Shown here: positions 1 through 9,157 of the stretch, piece by piece | How the letters are laid out: each line of letters opens with the position of its first letter | How positions within the stretch are numbered: position 1 is the first letter of the stretch | NCBI GenBank assembly: GCA_027482245.1 | Contig: JAIXWG010000045.1 | Span: 110,754-174,753, forward strand | DNA from: Acetobacteraceae bacterium | GTDB lineage: Bacteria > Pseudomonadota > Alphaproteobacteria > Acetobacterales > Acetobacteraceae | DNA: 64,000 nucleotides | Direction: 5' to 3' | Notes under the pieces: generated by a model | Told to the model about the DNA's origin: nothing | The model's database searches: none | The model's input: the letters and a program-made list of their open reading frames with translations, nothing else | Program-made: the position numbers and the translations under genes

Positions 1-1
1 C

Positions 2-1321
2 GCCGTGCCCACGGAAAGCCAGTTGCCGGACAGCGAGCCAGCGCTGCGCCGCTACTGCGAGCAGACGCTACCCGCGCTGATGCGCGACATGGCGTTCGAG
101 CAGACGGTGCTGGACAATCCGAAGAAAGGTCGCGGCCCCGTCTTCGTCGCCACGCGCATCGAGGATTCGTCGCTGCCGACGGTGCTCGTCTACGGCCATG
201 GCGACGTGGTGCGTGGCCTTAAGGGCCAGTGGTCCGACGGCCTGGATCCGTGGGAGGTCACGGTCCGCGGGGACAAGTGGTACGGCCGCGGGACCGTCGA
301 CAACAAGGGCCAGCATCTTATCGCGATCGAGGCTCTGCGCGCGGTGATGGCGGAGCGCGGCGGCCGGCTCGGCTTCAACGCCAAGGTGCTGGTGGAGACC
401 GGCGAGGAGCAGGGATCGCCCGGCCTGCGCGGGCTGCTGCAGGCGGAGAAGGAAAGGCTGGCGGCCGATGTCTTCATCGGCCTCGACGGGCCGCGGCAGA
501 CCACCTTCATGCCGGAGATGAAGCTCGGCGCCCGCGGCGGCGTGGCCTTCGACCTGGTGGTGCGGCTGCGCGACCATGCGCATCATTCCGGCCATTGGGG
601 TGGCGTGCTGACGGACCCCGGCTTCGTGCTGGCGCATGCGCTGGCGAGCATCACGGACCGCCAGGGCCGCATTCTCGTCGAAGGCTGGACGCCCGCCGCC
701 ATCCCGCCCGCCGTCAAGCGCGCCATCGGCGAGCTGGTGTTCGAGGACATCCCCGGCCTGCCGGAGGGCGACCCGAACTGGGGCGAACCTGGCCTGACGA
801 AAGCCGAAAAGATCTTCGGCTGGACCAGCGTCATCGTGCTGGCGCAGATCACCGGGCATCCCGATGCGCCCACCAATGCCGTGCAGGGCGTCGCCCGTGC
901 GCGGCTGCAGGTGCGGCATTGCGCCGACGTGCCGGGCGACAGCATCGTGCCCGCGCTTCGGCGGCACCTCGATGCCAAGGGCTTCCCGGAGGTCGAGATC
1001 ATCCAGGTGATGGAGCGCGACATGTTCGGCGCATCCCGCACCGATCCGGATGATCCGTGGGTTGCCATGGTCGCGGGATCGATGGCGCGGACGACGAATC
1101 GCGCGCCGAACATCGTGCCCAATTCCTCGGGCTCCAACCCCTCGGACATGTTCCTGGAGGAGCTGGGCACGCCGGTGATCTGGATTCCGAACAGTTATGC
1201 CGGCTGCAACCAGCACGGTCCGGACGAACACGCGCTGGCGCCGCTGCTGCGGGAGGGCCTCGGCCTGATGGCCGGCATCTGGTGGGATATCGGCGAGGGC
1301 CGCGTGCCCGCGCGCCGCTGA
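2..1321 (+). CDS. M20 family metallopeptidase/amidohydrolase, 5' end cut by window
   Basis: Zinc-dependent M20 hydrolase (ArgE/DapE/CPG2 type) that should cleave an amide or peptide bond; substrate unknown. The di-metal ligands are visible: GHGD near residue 65, the GRGTVDNKG loop near 98, ETGEEQGS near 135, and NQHGPDEH near the C terminus. HHSGHWGG around 195 lies in the lid/dimerisation domain. A GTG occurs at base 5, but the residues there (PTESQ) match what is normally about 25-35 residues into this family, so the true start is probably upstream of the window. It is followed after 16 bases by an M28-like gene on the same strand. Family is certain; substrate is not. Confidence 0.85.
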   Translation, partial: AVPTESQLPDSEPALRRYCEQTLPALMRDMAFEQTVLDNPKKGRGPVFVATRIEDSSLPTVLVYGHGDVVRGLKGQWSDGLDPWEVTVRGDKWYGRGTVDNKGQHLIAIEALRAVMAERGGRLGFNAKVLVETGEEQGSPGLRGLLQAEKERLAADVFIGLDGPRQTTFMPEMKLGARGGVAFDLVVRLRDHAHHSGHWGGVLTDPGFVLAHALASITDRQGRILVEGWTPAAIPPAVKRAIGELVFEDIPGLPEGDPNWGEPGLTKAEKIFGWTSVIVLAQITGHPDAPTNAVQGVARARLQVRHCADVPGDSIVPALRRHLDAKGFPEVEIIQVMERDMFGASRTDPDDPWVAMVAGSMARTTNRAPNIVPNSSGSNPSDMFLEELGTPVIWIPNSYAGCNQHGPDEHALAPLLREGLGLMAGIWWDIGEGRVPARR

Positions 1322-1337
1322 GGGAGGGAGAGCAACC

Positions 1338-3029
1338 ATGCCCGACGGAACGACGACGAGCTTCACCGATGCGGTGAGCGGCCCGGAGATGATGGCGAAC
1401 CTTCGCCAGATCGCGCGCTGGGTGAAAAGCTCCGGCACGGCTGAGGAGCGGGAGGGCCTGGCCTTCATCGACCAGCGCATGAAGGATTACGGCTTCCGCA
1501 CGGAGGTCATCCTGCATGACGCCTTCATCAGCCTGCCCGGCAAGGCCTCCGTGCTGGTGGATGGCGAGGCAGTGAAAGCGATCACGCAGAGCTTCTCCCA
1601 ATCCTCGCCGCCCGGCGGTGTCTCCGGCGTGCCGATCTATATCGGGCATGGGACGGAGGAGGATTTCGCGGGCCGGGACCTGGCCGGGAAGATCCTGCTG
1701 ATGGAGGGCATGGCGACGCCGGCCACGGCGAAGCGTGCGACGGAAGCGGGCGCCATCGCGCATCTCCACATCAGCCATCACGAGCACATCCATGAGATGT
1801 GCATCTCCCCGGTCTGGGGGAGCCCGGGGCTCAGCACGCGGGACGGCATGCCGCGCACCGTCGTGTGCAGCGTGGACAATGCCGATGGCGGCGCCATCCG
1901 CGATGCGTTGGCGGCGGGCAAGTCCCCCGTCGTGACGTTGCATGCGGAGGTCGATACCGGCTGGCGCAAGACGCCGATCCTGGTGGCGGAGATCGATGGC
2001 CCGGCGGGCGGCGAGGAGCCCTTCGTCCTGCTCTCCGGCCATCATGACACCTGGTACTACGGCGTCATGGACAACGGCTCCGCCAATGCGGGGATGATGG
2101 AGGTGGCGCGGCTGTGCGCGGAACGGCGCGACCGGATGCGGCGGGGGCTTCGCGTCTGCTTCTGGTCCGGCCATTCGCATGGCCGCTATTCCAGCAGCGC
2201 CTGGTATGCCGATGCGATGTGGGACGAGCTCGATCGCCGCTGCGTCGCGCATGTGAACGTGGACAGCCTGGGTGGCGCCGGCGCGACGGTGCTGGCGAAC
2301 ACCGCGGCGATGGCGGAGCTGTGGCAGCTCGCCGCCTCTGCCGTGCAGGCCCACACCAACCAGACCTACAAGGGCAAGCGGAAGAACCGCAGCAGCGACG
2401 ACAGCTTCGTGGCCATCGGCATCCCCTCCATGTTCGGCAGCATCAGCGAACAGCCGGCCAAGCATGCGCAGGCGCGCAACGCGCTCGGCTGGTGGTGGCA
2501 CACGCCGCACGACACGATCGACAAGGTGGACGAGGCGAACCTGGTGCGCGACACGCGCGTGCTGGGCCAGGTCGTGTGGAACCTGGTGGCGAGCGAGGTA
2601 GTGCCGCTGGACCATGCGGCGACGGCTTCCTCCCTGCTTGCGGAACTGGCGCCGCTGGAAGGCAGGCTAGCAGGGCGCTTCCCGGTAGAGCCGCTGGTCG
2701 CGGCCGCGACCGCGCTGCGGGAGGAGGCCACGGCGCTGGCGGGGCGCCCCGCGAAGGATGCGGCCGCCGCCAATGCGGCGCTGATGCGCGCCTCCCGCGC
2801 CCTGGTGCCGGCGGACTACACGGCGGGCGACCGCTTCCTGCACCCGCATGCGCTGCCGGTGCCGAACTGGCCGACCCTGCAGCCGATCCGCGACCTGGCG
2901 GCGACGACGCCCGGCACGGATGAGGAGCACTACGCCGCCGTCGATGCGCTGCGCGCCCGCAACCGCGTGGCCTATGCGCTGCGGGAAGCCCGCGCCGCCA
3001 TCGCGGCCGCCGCCGCAGCGATGGGCTGA
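1338..3029 (+). CDS. M28 family peptidase-like protein with altered active site
   Basis: 563-residue protein with the M28 zinc-exopeptidase fold and a preceding PA-like insert (about residues 90-220). Metal-binding positions are recognisable: HHD at 235-237, D245 in MDNGS, D309 in VNVDSLG and H388 in WWWHTPHD. The site that normally reads Glu-Glu (catalytic base plus metal ligand) is instead GHSH at 278-281, so classical aminopeptidase chemistry is doubtful. The start at 1338 follows a purine-rich GGGAGGGAG ribosome site. It lies 16 bases after the M20 gene and 5 bases before an SDR gene, so the three are probably cotranscribed. Confidence 0.75.
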   Translation: MPDGTTTSFTDAVSGPEMMANLRQIARWVKSSGTAEEREGLAFIDQRMKDYGFRTEVILHDAFISLPGKASVLVDGEAVKAITQSFSQSSPPGGVSGVPIYIGHGTEEDFAGRDLAGKILLMEGMATPATAKRATEAGAIAHLHISHHEHIHEMCISPVWGSPGLSTRDGMPRTVVCSVDNADGGAIRDALAAGKSPVVTLHAEVDTGWRKTPILVAEIDGPAGGEEPFVLLSGHHDTWYYGVMDNGSANAGMMEVARLCAERRDRMRRGLRVCFWSGHSHGRYSSSAWYADAMWDELDRRCVAHVNVDSLGGAGATVLANTAAMAELWQLAASAVQAHTNQTYKGKRKNRSSDDSFVAIGIPSMFGSISEQPAKHAQARNALGWWWHTPHDTIDKVDEANLVRDTRVLGQVVWNLVASEVVPLDHAATASSLLAELAPLEGRLAGRFPVEPLVAAATALREEATALAGRPAKDAAAANAALMRASRALVPADYTAGDRFLHPHALPVPNWPTLQPIRDLAATTPGTDEEHYAAVDALRARNRVAYALREARAAIAAAAAAMG

Positions 3030-3034
3030 TCGCG

Positions 3035-3793
3035 ATGCAGATCCGGTTCGATGGCCAGGTCGTGGCCGTCAGCGGCGGCGCCATGGGTTTTGGCCGCGCC
3101 ATCTGCCGCCGCTTCGCCGATCTTGGCGCGCGCGTCTTCACCTGTGACGTCAAGGCCGAGGGCCTGGCGGAGACGGCGGCGGGGCGGGACATCGCGACCG
3201 CCGTGGTGGACCTGTCCGACCGCGCCGCGGCCGCCGCCTGGATCAAGGGCGTGGAGGACGCCGCGGGCGGGCCGATCCGCGTGCTGGTCCACAATGCCGG
3301 CGGCGTGCTCGGCACGCGCTTCCATCCGGTGGAGGACGCCTCCGATGCCGACTGGGACAGGGTCTTCGCCGTCAACATCCATGCCGGCTTCGCGCTCGCC
3401 CGCGCCGCCGGGGCGGGGATGAAGGCGGCGGGGCGCGGGCGGATCGTCACCATCTCCTCCACCGCCGGCCTCCAGGCCTCCCGCACCGGGATCCAGGCCT
3501 ACACGGCGGCGAAGCACGCGCTGGTCGGCCTCACCAAGCAACTCGCCGTCGAATTCGGGCCCTTCGGCATCACGGTGAACAGCGTGGCGCCCGGGCTGCA
3601 ATACACGGGGCCGGAGGGCATGGCCGCCTGGCAAGCGCGGCCGGAGGCGGAGCGCCAGGCGATCCTGCGCACCATCGCGCTCAGGCGCCTCGGCGAGCCC
3701 GATGACATTGCCGATGGCGTGCTGTTCTTCGCCTCGGAGCATGCGAAACTCATCACGGGCCATGTCCTGCCAGTGAATGGCGGGCGGATCTAG
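3035..3793 (+). CDS. SDR family NAD(P)-dependent oxidoreductase
   Basis: Classical short-chain dehydrogenase of 252 residues. The nucleotide-binding glycine motif is SGGAMGFG near residue 12, an NAGG motif is near 88, and the catalytic Ser-Tyr-Lys set is in TISSTAG (about 137) and YTAAK (about 153). The aspartate after the second beta strand (CDVKAE) suggests NAD(H) rather than NADP(H). The substrate is not evident. It sits between the M28-like gene and an AbgB-like hydrolase in a tight same-strand run, suggesting it oxidises or reduces a product of these hydrolases. Confidence 0.85.
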   Translation: MQIRFDGQVVAVSGGAMGFGRAICRRFADLGARVFTCDVKAEGLAETAAGRDIATAVVDLSDRAAAAAWIKGVEDAAGGPIRVLVHNAGGVLGTRFHPVEDASDADWDRVFAVNIHAGFALARAAGAGMKAAGRGRIVTISSTAGLQASRTGIQAYTAAKHALVGLTKQLAVEFGPFGITVNSVAPGLQYTGPEGMAAWQARPEAERQAILRTIALRRLGEPDDIADGVLFFASEHAKLITGHVLPVNGGRI

Positions 3794-3805
3794 GGGATAC
3801 GGGCG

Positions 3806-5230
3806 ATGCGCAACGATGAAGAGATCTGGCGCCACGTCGATGAACGCCGCGCCGAGTATGCCGCGCTCAGCGACCGCGTCTGGGGCATGCCGGAGCTCTG
3901 CTACAACGAGCATCGCAGCGTCGCCGAGCACATCGCGATGCTGGAGGCGGAGGGCTTCGCCATCACGAAGGACGTGGCCGGCATCCCGACGGCCGTGATG
4001 GGGGAGGCCGGCGAAGGCGGTCCCGTCATCGCCATCCTCGGCGAGTACGACGCCCTGCCCGGCCTGTCCCAGGAAGCGGGCGTCGCGGAGCATCGGCCCA
4101 TTCCCGGTGACGGCAACGGCCATGGCTGCGGCCACAACCTGCTGGGCTCGGCGAGCCTGCTCGCGGCTGCCGCCGTGAAGGACTACCTCAAGGCCAACAA
4201 CCTGCCGGGCCGGGTCCGCTACTATGGCTGCCCCGCGGAGGAAGGCGGCGCGGCCAAGGGATTCATGGTGCGCGCCGGCGCCTTCGATGACGTGGACATC
4301 GCCATCTCCTGGCACCCCGCCGCCTTCTCCGGCGTCAACGAGCCTATCAGCCTCGCCAATACCCGCACCGACTTCTCCTTCGTCGGCCGCGCGGCCCATG
4401 CGGCGTCTTCCCCGCATCTCGGACGCTCGGCACTGGATGCGATCGAGCTGATGAATGTCGGCGTGAACTACATGCGGGAGCACATGCCGTCCGACGCCCG
4501 CATCCACTATGCCTATCTCGACGCCGGCGGCATCGCGCCGAACGTCGTGCAGAGCCGCACCAAGGTCCGCTACCTCATCCGCGCGCGGAACCTCGATGAG
4601 CTGAACGGCCTGGTGAAGCGCGTGCGCAAGATCGCCGATGGCGCGGCGCTGATGACGGAGACGACCGTCTCCACCCAGGTCATTTCCGCCGTCTCCAACC
4701 TGCTCGGCAACTCGCCGCTCGAACAGCTGATGCACGACAATTTCGAGCGCCTGGGCCCGCCGCCCTTCACGGAGGCGGACAAGGAATTCGCCGCCGAGAT
4801 CCAGAAGACTCTGCGGGATGAGGACATCCTCTCCGCCTATCGCCGCCAGGGCGTGGTGCCGGAGACGGGCAAGCCGCTCTGCGACGCCATCGTGCCGCTC
4901 GGCGCCAAGGGCGCGGGGATGAACGGCTCCACCGATGTCGGCGACGTCTCCTGGAAGGTGCCGACAGTGCAGGCGCGGGGCGCCACCTACGCCATCGGCA
5001 CCCCCGGCCATTCCTGGCAGGTGGTGGCGCAAGGCAAGACGGATGCGGCGCATACCGGCATGGTCCATGTGGCCAAGGTGATGGCGGGCACGGCGGTGGA
5101 TGCGATCCGCAACCCCGACCTCATCGCCAAGGCCAAGGCCGACCACAAGGCGCGCACCGGCGGCAAGCCCTATCAGAGCCCCCTGCCGCCGGACGCCAAG
5201 CCGGCGCTCGGGATGTCGCTGGCGGAATAG
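3806..5230 (+). CDS. M20 family amidohydrolase, AbgB-like
   Basis: 474-residue M20D-type hydrolase resembling p-aminobenzoyl-glutamate hydrolase subunit B and related N-acyl amino acid hydrolases. The zinc-binding HGCGHN motif is at residues 106-111, followed by CPAEEGG near 142 and a late GTPGHSWQ region. The length is normal for the AbgB branch. It begins 12 bases after the SDR stop and closes the four-gene hydrolase run. AbgA-type partners are absent here, so aminobenzoyl-glutamate need not be the substrate. Confidence 0.8.
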   Translation: MRNDEEIWRHVDERRAEYAALSDRVWGMPELCYNEHRSVAEHIAMLEAEGFAITKDVAGIPTAVMGEAGEGGPVIAILGEYDALPGLSQEAGVAEHRPIPGDGNGHGCGHNLLGSASLLAAAAVKDYLKANNLPGRVRYYGCPAEEGGAAKGFMVRAGAFDDVDIAISWHPAAFSGVNEPISLANTRTDFSFVGRAAHAASSPHLGRSALDAIELMNVGVNYMREHMPSDARIHYAYLDAGGIAPNVVQSRTKVRYLIRARNLDELNGLVKRVRKIADGAALMTETTVSTQVISAVSNLLGNSPLEQLMHDNFERLGPPPFTEADKEFAAEIQKTLRDEDILSAYRRQGVVPETGKPLCDAIVPLGAKGAGMNGSTDVGDVSWKVPTVQARGATYAIGTPGHSWQVVAQGKTDAAHTGMVHVAKVMAGTAVDAIRNPDLIAKAKADHKARTGGKPYQSPLPPDAKPALGMSLAE

Positions 5231-5298
5231 GCCGAGGAACCGGCGGGGCCGGCCCGCCGTTCGCATCCCCGCGCCGATCCAGGCGCGGGGATTTCCGT

Positions 5299-7071
5299 GT
5301 GACGCTCGACCAGGCCATCGCCTTCGCCATCCTCGGCTGCACCATCGCGGCCTTCATTCATGGCCGCCTGCCCTATGATCTGGTGGCGCTGCTCTCCCTC
5401 TTCGCCGCGGTCGTCAGCGGGGTGGTGCCGGCGGACAAGGCCTTTTCCGGCTTTTCCGATGATGTGGTGATCATCGTGGCCGGCGCGCTGCTGGTCAGCG
5501 GCGCCGTCGCCCGGTCTGGCGCGGTGGAGGCCGCGATGCGGCCGCTGCTGCCGCACCTCAAGGGTGGGCCAGCGGTGCAGGTGCCGATCCTGGCCGCCGT
5601 CGTCATGGTGCTGTCCGCTGTCACGAAGAACGTTGGCGCGCTGGCGATCCTGATGCCGGTCGCCTTCCAACTGGCGCGGCGGACCGGCACCTCGCCCTCC
5701 GCCCTGCTCATGCCCATGGCCTTCGCGGCGCTGCTGGGCGGGCTGGTCACGCTGGTCGGCACCTCCCCCAACATCATCGTCTCCCGCCTCCGCGCGGAAA
5801 TGCAGGGGGAGCCCTTCGGCCTGCTCGATTTCGCGCCCGTTGGCGGCTGCATCGCGCTGGCGGGGCTGGTGGTGCTGGCGCTGGGCTGGCGGCTGCTGCC
5901 GGGCGGCCAGCGCAGCAATGGCGGCCGCGCCGCGGCCTTCACCCTCTCCCACTACACGACGGAAGCGCGGCTGCCCGCGGAAGGCGGCATGGCCGGCAGC
6001 ACCGTGGCCGATCTGGCGGCGCTGGGCGAAGGCGAGGTCCGGGTCACCGCCCTGATCCGCGACGGCGCGCGCAGCGTACCGGCGCCCGCGGAAGTGCTGC
6101 GGCCCGGCGACCGCGTGATCCTGGTCGGAGAGGCCGATGACCTCGACGCCTTCATCGCCCGCAGCGACCTGGCGCTGGTCGGCGAACGCCAGGCGCTGCC
6201 GGCCGATACGGCGGAGGTGGTGGAAGGCGTCGTGACCGGGGAGAGCCCCCTGGTCGGCGCCACGGCGGCCGGCTTCGACCTGCATGGCCGCACGGGCCTC
6301 AACCTCATCGCCGTCAGCCGGCGCGGGCAGACCATCGACGAGAAGCTGAGCGACCTGCGCTTCCGCCCTGGCGACGTGGTGATCCTGAAGGGGGAGACGG
6401 AAGCCGTGCCCCACGCCATGGGGACGCTCCGCATCCTGCCGCTGTCGGAGCGCAACGTGCCGCTGGGCCGCAATCGCCGCGGCTGGGTGCCGCCGCTGGT
6501 GCTGGCCATCGCCATGGGGCTGGTGGCGGCGCATGTCGTGCCTGTCTCCATCGCCTTCTTCGGCGCCGCGGTCGTGCTGCTGGCGCTGCGCGCGATGTCG
6601 ATGCGGGAAGCCTATGAGACGGTGGAATGGCCCGTCATCGTGCTGCTCGCCGCCCTGATCCCGGTCAGCGAGGCGATCCGCACCACGGGGGGGACGGAAC
6701 TGGTGGCGGGATGGCTGGCCGTGGCCGCCGCCGCCGTACCGCCGATTGCCGCCATGGCGCTGATGATGGTGGTCGCCATGGCGGTGACGCCCTTCCTCAA
6801 CAACGCCGCGACCGTGCTGGTGATGGGGCCGGTGGGGGCGAGCCTGGCGCAGCAGCTCGGCCTTAGCCCCGATCCCTTCCTGATGGCGGTGGCGATCGGC
6901 GCGGCGAGCGACTTCCTCACCCCCATCGGCCACCAGTGCAACACGCTGGTGATGGGCCCGGGGGGATACCGCTTCCAGGATTACTGGCGGCTCGGCCTGC
7001 CGCTATCGGTCACGGTGATCCTGGTGGGCGTGCCGGCGGTGGCCTTCTTCTGGCCCCTCACGCCGCAGTGA
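5299..7071 (+). CDS. SLC13/DASS-type anion permease with two RCK_C domains
   Basis: 590-residue membrane transporter of the divalent anion:Na+ symporter class. An N-terminal membrane half (about residues 1-200) carries the TKNVGA and GTSPNII motifs typical of the family; the cytoplasmic middle (about 220-390) contains two TrkA_C/RCK_C domains; a second membrane half (about 400-590) carries FLNNAATV. The GTG at 5299 starts directly in the first membrane segment. Substrates in this family include di- and tricarboxylates, sulfate and organic sulfonates; the sequence does not decide. It may import the anion handled by the upstream hydrolases. Confidence 0.8.
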   Translation: MTLDQAIAFAILGCTIAAFIHGRLPYDLVALLSLFAAVVSGVVPADKAFSGFSDDVVIIVAGALLVSGAVARSGAVEAAMRPLLPHLKGGPAVQVPILAAVVMVLSAVTKNVGALAILMPVAFQLARRTGTSPSALLMPMAFAALLGGLVTLVGTSPNIIVSRLRAEMQGEPFGLLDFAPVGGCIALAGLVVLALGWRLLPGGQRSNGGRAAAFTLSHYTTEARLPAEGGMAGSTVADLAALGEGEVRVTALIRDGARSVPAPAEVLRPGDRVILVGEADDLDAFIARSDLALVGERQALPADTAEVVEGVVTGESPLVGATAAGFDLHGRTGLNLIAVSRRGQTIDEKLSDLRFRPGDVVILKGETEAVPHAMGTLRILPLSERNVPLGRNRRGWVPPLVLAIAMGLVAAHVVPVSIAFFGAAVVLLALRAMSMREAYETVEWPVIVLLAALIPVSEAIRTTGGTELVAGWLAVAAAAVPPIAAMALMMVVAMAVTPFLNNAATVLVMGPVGASLAQQLGLSPDPFLMAVAIGAASDFLTPIGHQCNTLVMGPGGYRFQDYWRLGLPLSVTVILVGVPAVAFFWPLTPQ

Positions 7072-7072
7072 C

Positions 7073-7098
7073 CGCCGGCGCTTCCCGGCCCGCCGGCG
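7073..7098 (+). terminator. GC-rich stem-loop after permease gene
   Basis: CGCCGGCG at 7073-7080 pairs with the identical self-complementary CGCCGGCG at 7091-7098 across a 10-base loop, 2 bases after the permease stop. There is no T run, so it is only a possible terminator or mRNA-stabilising hairpin. Confidence 0.35.
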
Positions 7099-7116
7099 CC
7101 GGTTGTAGAAAGGGGC

Positions 7117-7638
7117 ATGACCCGTCGCGCCGCCAAGGAACCGGATCGCGCTTTGGCGCTGCCGCTGGAAACGAGCCTCGGCTTCCAGGTGAGGGACCTC
7201 AACCGCGCCATGCAGCGCGCGCTGCAGATCCGCATCCAGCCCAGCGGCGCCACGCTCGGCGCCTGGTACTTCCTCCGCGTGCTGTGGGAGGAGGACAGCC
7301 TGACGCAACGCGAACTCGCCACGCGCATCGGCATGCAGGAACCGACCGCCGTCATCGCGCTGCGCGGCATGGAGGAAGCCGGCTGGATCACCCGTGACCG
7401 CAGCAGCGAGGATCGGCGCAAGGTGCATATCCGCCTGACCGATTCTGGCCGCGCGCTGCGGGAGGAGCTGCTGCCCCGGGCGCGGGAGGTGATCGGCGTC
7501 GCGACCGAGGGCATGAGCGAGGCGGAAGTCGAGACGCTGATCGGCCTGCTGAAGCGGGCCAAGGCGAACCTGGAACCCTCCCCGGTCAGCCCGGCCCCAC
7601 GCCGAGCCGCTTCGCCGCGGCCGCCACGCAGCGGCTGA
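7117..7638 (+). CDS. MarR family transcriptional regulator
   Basis: 173-residue winged-helix regulator. The helix-turn-helix is around residues 65-90 (LTQRELATRIGMQEPT) and the wing contains RDRSSEDRRKVHIRLT near 100, the signature of the MarR family. The C terminus ends in a Pro/Arg-rich tail that overlaps, tail to tail by 53 bases, the convergent deoxyribosyltransferase gene; the tail may be a low-constraint extension. The regulated genes are unknown; the nearest candidates are the upstream permease run and the convergent gene. Confidence 0.85.
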   Translation: MTRRAAKEPDRALALPLETSLGFQVRDLNRAMQRALQIRIQPSGATLGAWYFLRVLWEEDSLTQRELATRIGMQEPTAVIALRGMEEAGWITRDRSSEDRRKVHIRLTDSGRALREELLPRAREVIGVATEGMSEAEVETLIGLLKRAKANLEPSPVSPAPRRAASPRPPRSG

Positions 7639-8149
7639 AGACGTCGAGCGAATCGAAGGGCAGGTCGGCGCCGCCCTCCGGCAGCAGGATCGGCAGGCCG
7701 CCCGTCTCCACCGCGCCGGGGATCATCAGGTTGTCCGGCAGGCCGAAGCCCCCCACCGTCAGCCCCGGCATGGGGTCCGGCACTGCCGCGACCTGTATCT
7801 GGCTGCGGGCGGCGAAGAGGGTGGCGCTGTTGGAATAGGCGAAGATCGGCCGGCCGCGGCCGAGGAACCAGCCGAGTTCGACCAGCGTGCCGGCATCGGC
7901 GGAGGCGCCACGGAAGGGCGTCAGGTTGGCGATGACGATGTCCGCGCGCTCCATCATCGCGATGTCCTTGGCGAAGATGACACGCCAGGCCTCCTCCTCC
8001 GGCATCGCGGCCAGGCTCGCCACATCCTCGTTCAGCGGCGGCAGGGCGGTGATGCCATGGGCGGCGCAGATGGCCGATTTGCGGGCGGCATGGGCCGGCG
8101 CATCGGGCAGGAAGACGTCGGGGCCGGCGAGGTAGGCGGTGATGGGCAT
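7586..8149 (-). CDS. nucleoside 2-deoxyribosyltransferase family protein
   Basis: 187-residue protein with the family's early YLAGPDVFLP motif near residue 5, the central RADIVIANLTPFRG (about 88), and ADAGTLVELGWF, which contains the nucleophilic Glu position, near 104. Enzymes of this family cleave or transfer deoxyribose between nucleobases. The ATG at 8149 was chosen because the conserved fold begins at once; the longer in-frame upstream sequence shows no homology. It is convergent with the MarR gene and divergent from the molybdenum hydroxylase genes, which supports a nucleobase theme in this part of the window. Confidence 0.8.
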   Translation of the reverse strand: MPITAYLAGPDVFLPDAPAHAARKSAICAAHGITALPPLNEDVASLAAMPEEEAWRVIFAKDIAMMERADIVIANLTPFRGASADAGTLVELGWFLGRGRPIFAYSNSATLFAARSQIQVAAVPDPMPGLTVGGFGLPDNLMIPGAVETGGLPILLPEGGADLPFDSLDVFSRCVAAAAKRLGVGPG

Positions 8150-8287
8150 GGCCCCACCTGACCATGCCGCGCGCAGCCTGGGCAAGAAGGCGGCAGTGCC
8201 GCGGCCCGGCAGGCCCCGCCGTCCGGAAAACGCCTCTGGCACGGGCGGGTCCGCTTCTGGCAGTTTCGCAACCATGAGGATCATCGA

Positions 8288-9157
8288 GTGAAGCCGGCGC
8301 CCTTCGACTGGCAGGCGCCGGAGAGCCTGGAAGCCGCCCTGGCGCTCAAGGCTGCCCATGGCGACGGCGCGCGGTTCATCGCGGGGGGGCAATCCCTGGT
8401 GCCGGCCATGAATTTCCGGGTAGCCCAGCCGGGGCTGCTGATCGACCTCAGCCGGGTCGCGGGCCTCGATTCGCTGGCCTGGCTGCCGGACGGGTCGCTG
8501 CGGATCGGGGCCACCGTCCGCTACCGGACGATCGAGCGGGATGCCGAGGTCGCGTGCCGCCTGCCGCTGCTGACGGAAGCGCTGGCGGAGGTGGCGCATC
8601 CGCAGATCCGCACGCGGGGGACGCTGGGTGGCAATCTCTCCCACGCCGACCCGGCCAGCGAGATGCCGGCGGTGATGGTCGCGCTGGACGCCCGGATGGT
8701 GTTGCAGCGCGCCGGCGGGGCGCGAGAGGTCGCGGCGCGGGACTTCTTCCTAGCCCCGCTGACCACCGCGCTGGCGGAGGATGAGATGCTGGCCGCGATC
8801 GTGGTGCCCCCCCTGCCCGCCGGCACAGGCACGGCCTTCCTGGAGGTGGCACGGCGGCGGGGCGACTACGCGATGATGGGCGTGGCCGCGGTGCTGCGCC
8901 GGGATGGCGCCGGGCGCTGCGCGGAAGCGCGGATGGTGTTCTGCAGCGCGGGGCCGACGCCGATGGCGGCGCCCCGTGCGGCAGCCATGCTGGTCGGCAC
9001 CGCGCTGACGCCTGGCGACATCGCGGCGGCGGCGAAAGCGGCAACGGCGGAGATCGAGCCCATGGGCAGCGTGCAGGCATCCCCGGCCTATCAGCTTCAC
9101 CTCGCCGGCGTGCTGGCCGCCCGCGCGCTAGCCACCGCCGCGGAGCGCGCGGCATGA
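8288..9157 (+). CDS. molybdenum hydroxylase FAD-binding (medium) subunit
   Basis: 289-residue CoxM/XdhB-type subunit that passes electrons from the iron-sulfur subunit through FAD. The FAD-binding motif AGGQSLVPAMN is near residue 34 and TRGTLGGNLSHADPASE is near 110. GTG start at 8288. The small-subunit gene overlaps its stop by four bases (ATGA), and the three subunit genes lie medium-small-large, the usual order for the xanthine dehydrogenase/CO dehydrogenase superfamily. Confidence 0.9.
   Translation: MKPAPFDWQAPESLEAALALKAAHGDGARFIAGGQSLVPAMNFRVAQPGLLIDLSRVAGLDSLAWLPDGSLRIGATVRYRTIERDAEVACRLPLLTEALAEVAHPQIRTRGTLGGNLSHADPASEMPAVMVALDARMVLQRAGGAREVAARDFFLAPLTTALAEDEMLAAIVVPPLPAGTGTAFLEVARRRGDYAMMGVAAVLRRDGAGRCAEARMVFCSAGPTPMAAPRAAAMLVGTALTPGDIAAAAKAATAEIEPMGSVQASPAYQLHLAGVLAARALATAAERAA

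Noticed and set aside
1218..1225. GTCCGGAC core resembling the GntR operator
   Set aside because: It lies inside the M20 coding sequence, lacks the TT and AA flanks and is not near a start; coincidence in GC-rich DNA.
68..1480. Long open frames antisense to real genes, here and throughout the window
   Set aside because: High GC and biased wobble positions create long non-coding frames; these show His/Arg/Ala-rich compositions and no domains.
7732..7741. TTGTCCGGCA half-site
   Set aside because: Within the deoxyribosyltransferase gene, only one half matches and no promoter context.
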